From Alphaproteobacteria bacterium (GTDB lineage: Bacteria > Pseudomonadota > Alphaproteobacteria > Rs-D84), in contig JAGBCZ010000012.1 of the NCBI GenBank assembly GCA_017937735.1, positions 1-10,574 of the forward strand: a DNA stretch of 10,574 nucleotides, written 5' to 3'. Shown here one piece after another: positions 5,549 through 10,574 of the stretch (position 1 is its first letter; every line of letters begins with the position of its first letter). The position numbers and the translations under genes are program-made. The notes under the pieces were generated by a model, which was not told where the DNA came from, made no database searches, and saw only the letters and a list, made by a program, of their open reading frames with translations.

Positions 5549-5662
5549 TTTTATTTTCCTTTGTTTTTGGTTTTTCGGTGCCAGATATTTAACAGAATCC
5601 TTATCATTGATGGGACCAAAATGCACCACCACTTAATCAGTTCTGGTTATCCAGCGTGGCAT

Positions 5663-5691
5663 AGTTTATAGTGTTTTATACAAAAAATCAA
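5663..5691 (-). promoter_or_regulatory. Putative rpsD promoter
   Basis: On the minus strand, TTGATT (plus 5686-5691) stands 17 bases from TAAACT (5663-5668) or 15 bases from TATAAA (5665-5670). Transcription would give a leader of about 105-110 bases before rpsD. Within the leader, TGGTGG can pair with CCATCA (about 5608-5631) around a 12-base loop. Confidence 0.5.
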
Positions 5692-5710
5692 GTAATTTCT
5701 GGAAATTCAT

Positions 5711-5743
5711 AAAAAAATCCCATGCAAAACACCGCATGGGATT
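5711..5743 (-). terminator. Rho-independent terminator after the 51-codon gene
   Basis: A 10-bp stem, AATCCCATGC (5716-5725) with GCATGGGATT (5734-5743), encloses an 8-base loop and is followed on the minus strand by seven T's (A5711-A5717). It ends the small transcription unit and insulates it from the rpsD promoter. Confidence 0.88.
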
Positions 5744-5761
5744 TCAATAGCAATATTTTAT

Positions 5762-5917
5762 TTAATTTTCGTTACCGCCAAAGGTCAACCCAAATTGATT
5801 TTTAAAGATTTCAGCAACATTTAACGCCTCTATCCCCTTATTAAAACCGCGAACCTTGGCACCCTGATGTTTCAGGGATTCTGTACCTAATTCAAATTTT
5901 TTTACCATATCAGTCAT
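5762..5917 (-). CDS. Small 51-residue protein of unknown function
   Basis: Not recognised. The product begins MTDMVKKFELGTESL and ends FGLTFGGNEN. It is soluble-looking, has no signal peptide or cysteine, and has a basic centre (KHQGAKVRGFNKG). The start at 5917 is supported by an AGAGG ribosome site (plus 5926-5930) 8 bases upstream. An in-frame extension to 5950 is less likely because it would start close to the promoter and skip this site. The gene has its own near-consensus promoter (5956-5984) beginning just after the stop of the OmpA-like gene, and its own strong terminator (5711-5743), so it is an independent and probably well-expressed unit. A small regulatory or ribosome-associated protein is possible, but nothing in the sequence names a role. 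Confidence 0.7.
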   Translation of the reverse strand: MTDMVKKFELGTESLKHQGAKVRGFNKGIEALNVAEIFKNQFGLTFGGNEN

Positions 5918-5955
5918 TTTAAATGCCTCTTTCAAACATCTCTCTGACACGTGAC

Positions 5956-5984
5956 AATATATACTAACAAAAACTTTTTGTCAA
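5956..5984 (-). promoter_or_regulatory. Near-consensus promoter of the 51-codon gene
   Basis: On the minus strand, TTGACA (plus 5979-5984) and TATATT (plus 5956-5961) are separated by 17 bases. The expected leader is about 30-35 bases. The spacer contains the small palindrome AAAAAGTTTTT. The same TTGACA-N17-TATATT combination drives the zeta-like gene at the right edge. Confidence 0.8.
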
Positions 5985-5990
5985 GTATTT

Positions 5991-7526
5991 TTATTGTTCA
6001 CATCCATATTCACCACATTCACCGACAGAAACCTCTTCAACAGATATTTCCATTGGAACAGGTTTTGCTTCTTCGGTATAGTGAACTTCTTTGACAACAC
6101 GAACACGGCGATTTTCCGCATTTGGTGTATTATCTGGTGTTGGAACAGCCAAATCTTCTTCACCCGCAGATACCGCAACAATCTGACTGGATGGGATACC
6201 ATATTCTATCAACATTTTTTGAACCGCTTCGGCACGGCGACCACCCAAGGCATAGTTATAATTGCTGGTCCCCATTGTATCGGTATGACCAACCACAGAA
6301 ACCTTGATATTTTTATTTTCTTGGGTTGCAGATGCCAATTTCTTAATCAATTCTTGATATTCTGGTTTGATAACAGACTTATTAAAATCAAATCTGACTT
6401 CAAAAACTTCTTCCATAACGTGCTGTTTTGGTTCCAGTGGAATCTGCTGCACCTTTATCATTGTTTTTTCGCCAGCCGCAGCCTGCAATTCGTCCAGACG
6501 TGCGTTAATTGCCGCCAATTCTGCACGCATTGCCATCATCATATTGATAAATTCTTCACGAGAAACCAATTCATCACCAACCTGTGGAATTTCTGGGGCT
6601 GGTTGCTGATTACACTGATCGCATTCTGCACATGTTGGACATTCTTGACATACCTGGCATTCACCTTGCGTTTCTGCGACAACAACAATCCCATTTGGTG
6701 TTGATTTCTGTGCTTTGTTAATTGTTTTATCCCCGCCATAAATATTCTGATTAAATACCAATGGCTGAACCGGAACAGGATTTATCAAGTGTTCTGGCAC
6801 ATTTACATTATTCACGATAATCACACCTTCACGTGCATCACCACGTGCAATCATCATTTTACGCGTATCTGGATAATATGTCTGGGTCTTTTCAACGATT
6901 GCAGTAACAGATTCAGAACATGTTTCTTCTGTACATGTTTCTGACACAGCCTGTTTCTTTACAATTTTTCCACCCTGACAATCACGCAACGCAGCCATTG
7001 TTTTATTAAATCTGTCACGGCATTGTTGTGCTGTTGCGAACTGACCGCTGGCAGTTGCAGATAACCAACAATCATATTTTGCCTGTGCCTCAGCTGCCAA
7101 TTCTGGATTTAAATAAGACGCATCATTTTTTAATTGTTCCATCAAATCGTTGTATGCATTGCTTAACTCAAACGCATCCTGTTCGTTTTCAACAGGCCAA
7201 TTTTCCAACGTTTCTGGAAATGGAACATCACCAGAAAATGCAGACACAGCCTTGTTCGCAAATAATTCGCCCATTTCAGAATAACCACTGGTACGTGCAT
7301 TATAAATCGCATAGGAACGATAGTTCATCGCCAACTGATTCAAGAAAGAATCTTGATGTGGCGCAGAATAAACATCCAATGATTCAACATAATCCACCGT
7401 TGGTGTCGCCACAGGACCTGTATATTCATAGTTATTTGCCTGGTTACATGCAGCCAACGCCACAACCCCCGCCATCATCACCAAGCGAGTAACAACCCAT
7501 GTTGCAACACTAGTCTTATTTTTCAT
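5991..7526 (-). CDS. OmpA-family peptidoglycan-binding outer-membrane lipoprotein
   Basis: A 511-residue lipoprotein expected in the outer membrane, tethering it to peptidoglycan. The N-terminus is a lipoprotein signal with lipobox LAAC, Cys27 being the acylated residue. Residues about 45-180 form the helical N-terminal domain known from alphaproteobacterial OmpA-family lipoproteins (including YDCWLSA at 151-157 and QQCRDRF). Residues 290-305 carry six cysteines in a strict C-x2 repeat, followed by a Pro-rich hinge. A short coiled coil spans about 323-350. The OmpA/Pal domain spans about 374-480, with FDFNKSVIKPEY, GHTDTMGT (D416) and RRAEAV (R431); D416 and R431 match the residues that hold diaminopimelate in OmpA. 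A tail of about 30 residues adds two cysteines (C504, C509). The start at 7526 has an AGAAGGATAGGG ribosome region. It is longer than Pal and lacks a beta-barrel. Confidence 0.92.
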   Translation of the reverse strand: MKNKTSVATWVVTRLVMMAGVVALAACNQANNYEYTGPVATPTVDYVESLDVYSAPHQDSFLNQLAMNYRSYAIYNARTSGYSEMGELFANKAVSAFSGDVPFPETLENWPVENEQDAFELSNAYNDLMEQLKNDASYLNPELAAEAQAKYDCWLSATASGQFATAQQCRDRFNKTMAALRDCQGGKIVKKQAVSETCTEETCSESVTAIVEKTQTYYPDTRKMMIARGDAREGVIIVNNVNVPEHLINPVPVQPLVFNQNIYGGDKTINKAQKSTPNGIVVVAETQGECQVCQECPTCAECDQCNQQPAPEIPQVGDELVSREEFINMMMAMRAELAAINARLDELQAAAGEKTMIKVQQIPLEPKQHVMEEVFEVRFDFNKSVIKPEYQELIKKLASATQENKNIKVSVVGHTDTMGTSNYNYALGGRRAEAVQKMLIEYGIPSSQIVAVSAGEEDLAVPTPDNTPNAENRRVRVVKEVHYTEEAKPVPMEISVEEVSVGECGEYGCEQ

Positions 7527-7555
7527 ATGCCCTATCCTTCTGTTTAATTGAGTAT

Positions 7556-7584
7556 ATTATACGATTTTTTGGCAATATAGTAAA
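7556..7584 (-). promoter_or_regulatory. Promoter of the OmpA-family lipoprotein gene
   Basis: On the minus strand, TTTACT (plus 7579-7584) and a consensus TATAAT (plus 7556-7561) are 17 bases apart, about 30 bases ahead of the start codon. No clear terminator separates it from the preceding gene (stop at 7603), so read-through from that gene is also possible. Confidence 0.65.
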
Positions 7585-7602
7585 GCGGAAAAAACAATGT
7601 TA

Positions 7603-8418
7603 TTATTTGGCCAAGAACTGTGTCGCCAAACTACTTAAACTGCCCAGCGATTGCATACCGCCACCAGAAAAAGATCCTGACATACTGCTGACCGTTTGCA
7701 TAATATTCGCAGTATCCGTCTTTTTACCCAAGCCACCAACTGTACCAACCAAAAATTCACCCCACAGTGCTTTTTTACGTGCATTTAACTTTGCATTTGA
7801 ACACTTCTCTATCTTTGCGATTAGATTACCAGCCATCTTGGCTTCTTGGGCGGTATAGTCCGCCTCTGAAAAATCGACCAGATTAAATACATCGTATATA
7901 TTTGAAACATACTTTCTGCTTTTTTCACCGCAACTATCCAGCGAACCATCTGCGCAGTAATACGCACTGGCCGCCTTTGGGAATCCGTACCAAACAGTGT
8001 TTTCATCATCTTTGTAATAGTCATAACAAATCAAGCCATCTTCGCCCAAGTCCGCAGAAATACGCACGCTTGATTCGTATGTATTCCCATCTTCACAGCG
8101 TTTTACACCGTTCATTTTGCCGGATTCAATCTCTTCTGCGGTGGCCGCACCTGTTTTTGCCCACTCTTTCACAATATTGTTAACAAATGTAATTTCCTGG
8201 CTGGATGGAATACATTCAGCAGTCAATGCTTTTTGCTGTTGATTTAATTGCATAACACCACTAACCAAATTCAATGCAGTTGGTAACAATGATGCACCTG
8301 CATCCTGAACAGATGCCTGTTTTGTTGCAACCGGCGCCGCCTTTTTAATTGTAACAGCACCCGCCGTACCATGTACAGCAAGCAGACCACCGATAAAAAT
8401 CAGTAAAAATCTTTTCAT
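7603..8418 (-). CDS. Exported protein of unknown function
   Basis: A 271-residue protein, not recognised. It starts MKRFLLIFIGGLLAVHG and has a clear signal peptide, likely cut after GTAGA. The mature part has an Ala/Gln-rich stretch, then a central Cys-bearing domain (about 65-190) with scattered cysteines that could form disulfides, including ICYDYYKDD and YYCADGSLDSCG. It ends in a Gly/Ser/Met-rich tail (about 240-271). It has no transmembrane segment beyond the signal, and the lack of a lipobox argues for a periplasmic or secreted protein. The ATG at 8418 is preceded by GGGGAAGAGAG. An upstream in-frame TTG at 8433 is less likely because it overlaps the -10 box. It is divergent from lptC and lies 76 bases upstream of the OmpA-family lipoprotein gene on the same strand, so a cell-envelope role is plausible but unproven. 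Confidence 0.8.
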   Translation of the reverse strand: MKRFLLIFIGGLLAVHGTAGAVTIKKAAPVATKQASVQDAGASLLPTALNLVSGVMQLNQQQKALTAECIPSSQEITFVNNIVKEWAKTGAATAEEIESGKMNGVKRCEDGNTYESSVRISADLGEDGLICYDYYKDDENTVWYGFPKAASAYYCADGSLDSCGEKSRKYVSNIYDVFNLVDFSEADYTAQEAKMAGNLIAKIEKCSNAKLNARKKALWGEFLVGTVGGLGKKTDTANIMQTVSSMSGSFSGGGMQSLGSLSSLATQFLAK

Positions 8419-8432
8419 CTCTCTTCCCCGCA

Positions 8433-8441
8433 ATTATAACA
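8433..8441 (-). promoter_or_regulatory. Extended -10 promoter of the exported-protein gene
   Basis: On the minus strand, TGT immediately precedes a consensus TATAAT (plus 8433-8438; TGn at 8439-8441), an extended -10 arrangement. The -35 region is weak (TTTATC about 17 bases upstream). The predicted start is close to the gene, leaving just enough leader for the GGGGAAGAG ribosome site. Confidence 0.5.
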
Positions 8442-8505
8442 CAAAAAATTCATCAGATAAATATAAAAATTGCATTTTTCTGATTGTCGTTATAAACTGG
8501 GTACC

Positions 8506-8985
8506 ATGAACACAGACAAACGTACATTTATAATATTTGCCAAGCATCGCCGTCTGAAACGATTGTGGCAGTTTTTTTTCACAGGCTGGGGGCTGGTAAT
8601 GATTGCAGCATTGGTTGCAGGTTCTTTGTTTACCAAGCAGTTACTGTGGACACCGATATCTGCAATTAACATGAACGATATTGTCGCAAATCAGTTTAAA
8701 ATGTCTAATGCATCATTTGTTGGCACAGACAAGGATGGCAAGCCTTTTAAAATCCATGCAAAAATAGGCTATCAAGAATATGAAAATCCTGATATAATAT
8801 TCATGGAAACGGTATCAGGTGTAATTACCAGAACCAGTGGCAACGAAACAATAACAGACAACATAACCGCCAACACTGGTCAATATAACAATGTAAAAAG
8901 AACGATTACACTGTTGGGTAACGTCAAAATTGATTCCAGCAATGGTGACCGTGTACGCACAAAAGAATTGGTGATAAAATTATGA
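8506..8985 (+). CDS. lptC: LPS export system protein LptC
   Basis: LptC, the bitopic inner-membrane component that receives lipopolysaccharide from the LptB2FG transporter and passes it to LptA. The 159-residue product has a basic cytoplasmic N-terminus, one membrane helix (about 22-42, WGLVMIAALVAGSLF) and a periplasmic beta-jellyroll region. That region includes the FVGTDKDGKPFKIHAKIGYQ start and the repeated short strands ETITDNITANTGQYNNVKR and ITLLGNVKID characteristic of LptC/OstA-like domains. The ATG at 8506 is preferred; an in-frame TTG at 8470 would add 12 residues. No good Shine-Dalgarno site precedes 8506, and a TATAAA at 8491-8496 lies very close to it, so the message may have a very short leader. 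The stop overlaps the lptB start in ATGA, implying translational coupling. The usual lptA partner is absent from this spot. Confidence 0.85.
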   Translation: MNTDKRTFIIFAKHRRLKRLWQFFFTGWGLVMIAALVAGSLFTKQLLWTPISAINMNDIVANQFKMSNASFVGTDKDGKPFKIHAKIGYQEYENPDIIFMETVSGVITRTSGNETITDNITANTGQYNNVKRTITLLGNVKIDSSNGDRVRTKELVIKL

Positions 8986-9710
8986 AACAATCTGTACTGC
9001 GCATTGAACACTTATCAAAAACATACGGCAAACGTATGGTCATACGTGACATATCATTGATTGCACGTCAAGGCGAATCGGTTGGTCTGTTGGGGCCAAA
9101 CGGCGCCGGTAAAACAACTGCATTTTATTGCATAACGGGGCAACTTGCCGCCACTGGGGGTCAGATATTCTTAAATTCCCAGGATATAACACACCTGCCA
9201 TTTTATCAGCGGGCCCGCCTGCACATCGGTTACCTGCCCCAGGAAAACAGCGTATTTCGTGGTTTAACTGTTGAACAAAACATCATGGCAATTTTAGAAG
9301 TTGTTGAACCAGACAAGAAAAAACGCCAAAAGAAACTCGATTCGTTACTCGAAGAATTTTCTATATCCAGCCTGCGTCACAGTCCTGCGACCGCATTATC
9401 TGGGGGCGAACGCAGACGTGTTGAAATCGCACGTGCATTGGCCAACAATCCAAAATTCATATTACTGGACGAACCATTTGCAGGTATCGACCCGATTGCC
9501 GTTAACGAAATTCGTGGTTTGGTATCACAATTAAAAAATCGTGGACTGGGTGTTATCATCACAGACCACAATGTACGTGAAACATTGGGCATCACAGACC
9601 GCAGTTATGTTCTACACGATGGAAAAATCTTAAAACACGGCACAACAGACGAAATCATCCAAGACGAAATGGTAAAAAAGGTATACTTGGGCGAAGATTT
9701 TGTAATGTAA
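8982..9710 (+). CDS. lptB: LPS export ABC transporter ATP-binding protein LptB
   Basis: LptB, the cytoplasmic ATPase of the LptB2FG complex that powers lipopolysaccharide extraction from the inner membrane. The 242-residue product is full length, with all ABC motifs intact: Walker A GPNGAGKTT (38-46), Q-loop glutamine at 87 (YLPQENSVF), signature LSGGE (139-143) followed by RRRVEIARAL, Walker B ILLDEPFAG (D163, E164 catalytic), and switch histidine H196 (TDHNVRE). The LPQE and LDEPFAGIDPIAV wording is characteristic of LptB rather than other ABC ATPases. It starts inside the lptC stop codon (ATGA). Downstream, instead of the rpoN gene often found next to lptB in Proteobacteria, is a bidirectional terminator and the convergent rpsU. 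Confidence 0.96.
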   Translation: MKQSVLRIEHLSKTYGKRMVIRDISLIARQGESVGLLGPNGAGKTTAFYCITGQLAATGGQIFLNSQDITHLPFYQRARLHIGYLPQENSVFRGLTVEQNIMAILEVVEPDKKKRQKKLDSLLEEFSISSLRHSPATALSGGERRRVEIARALANNPKFILLDEPFAGIDPIAVNEIRGLVSQLKNRGLGVIITDHNVRETLGITDRSYVLHDGKILKHGTTDEIIQDEMVKKVYLGEDFVM

Positions 9711-9728
9711 AAAAATAAATCAACAAAT

Positions 9729-9758
9729 AAAAAATCCCCAAATTTGGGGATTTTTTTA
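9729..9758. terminator. Bidirectional terminator between lptB and rpsU
   Basis: A perfect palindrome (9731-9754; TCCCCAAA / TTTGGGGA core) has a T run at 9751-9757 on the plus strand and one on the minus strand from A9729-A9734. It serves the convergent lptB (stop 9710) and rpsU (stop 9760), the latter ending only a few bases from the stem. Confidence 0.88.
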
Positions 9759-9759
9759 A

Positions 9760-9966
9760 TTAGAATCCGAAAACCATACGTTGTTTAGATTGACGTTTCT
9801 TTTCGTTACGAACCGCTTCTTCCTTCATACGTTTACGTTTTGTTGTTGGTTTTTCAAAACGCTGGCGTTCTTTCATTTCACGGTACAGGCCTTCTTTTTG
9901 TGATTTACGTTTTGCAACACGTAATGCCTGTTCTACGTTATTATCGCGAACCAAAACTTTTACCAT
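9760..9966 (-). CDS. rpsU: 30S ribosomal protein S21
   Basis: Ribosomal protein bS21, a small basic protein near the mRNA exit of the 30S platform, where it contacts the 3' end of 16S rRNA. The 68-residue product is full length. It begins [20 protein letters not shown] and continues [21 protein letters not shown], the family's helical pattern, ending in a Lys/Arg/Gln-rich tail. The ATG at 9966 has an unusually strong ribosome site (AAGGGGGTGAA, plus about 9973-9983). Upstream on the same strand is tRNA-Ala with a moderate hairpin between (10012-10033). No clear separate promoter was seen, so partial read-through from the tRNA is possible. Confidence 0.97.
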   Translation of the reverse strand: MVKVLVRDNNVEQALRVAKRKSQKEGLYREMKERQRFEKPTTKRKRMKEEAVRNEKKRQSKQRMVFGF

Positions 9967-10009
9967 TATATATTCACCCCCTTTTTGGCGAACTTGTATT
10001 TATCTTGTT

Positions 10010-10033
10010 TAAAAGGGGACTTTCATCCCCTTT
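10010..10033 (-). terminator. Hairpin terminator after tRNA-Ala
   Basis: An 8-bp stem, AAAGGGGA (10012-10019) with TCCCCTTT (10026-10033), 6-base loop, is followed on the minus strand by only a short T run (TTTT then AAAC). It lies 9 bases past the tRNA CCA end. The short T tract suggests incomplete termination, with some read-through into rpsU. Confidence 0.55.
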
Positions 10034-10041
10034 CTTTGTTT

Positions 10042-10117
10042 TGGTGGAGCTGATCAGGCTCGAACTGACGACCCCCTGCTTGCAAAGCAGGTGCTCTACC
10101 AACTGAGCTACAACCCC
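10042..10117 (-). tRNA. tRNA-Ala (anticodon UGC)
   Basis: A 76-base canonical tRNA. The acceptor stem GGGGTTG (5' end at 10117) pairs with CAGCTCC (plus 10046-10052), one G-T and one T-G wobble included. The D arm contains AGCTCAGTTGGTAGAGC. The anticodon arm CCTGC-loop-GCAGG occupies 10075-10091, with the loop TTTGCAA carrying anticodon TGC (plus 10082-10084). The T arm contains the conserved GTTCGAGCC. The CCA end is encoded (TGG at 10042-10044). It reads all GCN alanine codons by wobble. It is normally found in rRNA operons, but stands alone here as far as the window shows. Confidence 0.97.
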
Positions 10118-10151
10118 AAAACTTTGCACTTTTATTACTAAAAGCGAACTG

Positions 10152-10180
10152 ATTTTATACATTATCAAATAAAATGTCAA
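10152..10180 (-). promoter_or_regulatory. Promoter of tRNA-Ala
   Basis: On the minus strand, a consensus TTGACA (plus 10175-10180) and TAAAAT (plus 10152-10157) are 17 bases apart, leaving a 5' leader of roughly 28 bases before the mature tRNA end at 10117. It is divergent from the promoter at 10218-10246. Confidence 0.75.
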
Positions 10181-10217
10181 CAGAAAAAAACAAAACAATA
10201 AAAACCTGCACAAAATA

Positions 10218-10246
10218 TTGACAAATAATATTTTTTAGTGTATATT
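10218..10246 (+). promoter_or_regulatory. Promoter of the zeta-like kinase gene
   Basis: TTGACA (10218-10223), a 17-base spacer and TATATT (10241-10246) form a near-consensus promoter, about 20 bases ahead of the start codon. The ribosome site AGGGA (10258-10262) lies 5 bases before the ATG. The leader is very short and leaves no room for an upstream antitoxin gene. Confidence 0.75.
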
Positions 10247-10267
10247 TTGACAAAAATAGGGAACAAA

Positions 10268-10574
10268 ATGACACACCAACCTTGGCTAATTGTAATATCT
10301 GGACCAAACGGCTCGGGCAAAAGTACTTTTTACAAGTACGTACTGTCACGCAACCCCTTTTTATCTGATGCTGTATTTTTAAATTATGACAATGAATTTA
10401 AACAGTTACAAGATATGCCAGAATACGCAGCACAATACCAGCAAATCGCATCAGATATGACATATCAGATAAATACAGCCAGCACATGCGCCGCATCTGC
10501 CTTTAAAAAGCAAATGGAACAAATCGGTGGTAATTTAAATGAACGTATAACACAACCTGTTGAAAACAAAGAAT
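10268..10574 (+). CDS. Zeta-toxin-like P-loop kinase/ATPase, 5' part only
   Basis: The first 102 codons of a gene that runs off the window without a stop. The product opens MTHQPWLIVISGPNGSGKST, a beta strand plus Walker A motif (12-19) at the extreme N-terminus. This is the layout of zeta-toxin-type kinases and the related 'predicted ABC-type ATPase' group. A VFLNYDNEF strand follows, where these families have a conserved Asp after the second strand, and then a helical, Gln-rich region. Zeta proteins phosphorylate UDP-N-acetylglucosamine, but that substrate cannot be inferred from this fragment. The gene has a near-consensus promoter of its own, and no antitoxin precedes it; one could follow beyond the edge or be absent. 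Other small P-loop kinases are possible alternatives. Confidence 0.7.
   Translation, partial: MTHQPWLIVISGPNGSGKSTFYKYVLSRNPFLSDAVFLNYDNEFKQLQDMPEYAAQYQQIASDMTYQINTASTCAASAFKKQMEQIGGNLNERITQPVENKE

Noticed and set aside
5994..6704. Open frame of 236 codons on the plus strand
   Set aside because: It is a shadow of the OmpA-family lipoprotein gene, rich in Phe/Trp/Cys/His as expected for antisense reading, with no ribosome site.
8470..8505. Upstream TTG start for lptC
   Set aside because: The extension has no family support and would start upstream of a better TATAAA box; the ATG at 8506 fits the LptC N-terminus.
9301..9534. Small plus-strand frame inside lptB
   Set aside because: It is an alternative frame within an intact, motif-complete LptB gene.

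Overview
The window looks like a chromosomal segment of an uncultured, probably host- or gut-associated alphaproteobacterium. The evidence is a ribosomal protein S4 with alphaproteobacterial sequence features, an OmpA-family lipoprotein with the long N-terminal domain known from that class, LPS-export genes (Gram-negative envelope), moderate-to-low GC, and small secreted Cys-rich proteins carrying a CWCKM motif. I associate that motif with the uncultured gut 'RF32' type of Alphaproteobacteria. The lineage call is inference, made without any search.

Layout. Positions 1-2435 hold three minus-strand genes for secreted Cys-containing proteins of unknown function. Two are paralogs with a CWCKM motif. 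The third has a tandem 80-residue Cys repeat and lies 20 bases upstream of one paralog, probably in the same operon. A GC-rich hairpin and a terminator close this block at the left edge. Positions 2436-3288 hold no convincing protein gene. They contain a minus-strand promoter leading into a foldable region (candidate structured leader or antisense-type RNA), then a cluster of dispersed palindromic repeats beginning TGTCATTCC or TGTCATCC, partly bounded by a longer inverted repeat. One more repeat copy lies at 666-761.

Positions 3289-5548 hold, all on the minus strand, a membrane-anchored DsbA-like thiol oxidoreductase, recO (DNA repair) and rpsD (S4), with terminators after dsbA and rpsD. Positions 5711-5984 are a self-contained unit: near-consensus promoter, 51-codon gene, terminator. 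Positions 5991-7526 encode the OmpA-family lipoprotein, which carries a ladder of six cysteines spaced every third residue. Positions 7603-8418 encode an unknown exported protein. Divergent from it are lptC and lptB, overlapping by 4 bases with no lptA between them. lptB and rpsU (S21) converge on a shared bidirectional terminator.

At the right are tRNA-Ala(UGC) with its own promoter and, divergent from it, the 5' part of a P-loop gene resembling zeta-toxin-type kinases, cut off by the window edge.

In function the window mixes core housekeeping (S4, S21, tRNA-Ala, RecO), envelope biogenesis (LptC/LptB, OmpA-like lipoprotein, Dsb-like protein) and accessory material (secreted Cys-rich proteins, repeats, candidate RNA, zeta-like kinase). 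An exported thiol oxidoreductase near several Cys-rich exported proteins is a plausible functional link, but it is not shown by operon structure.
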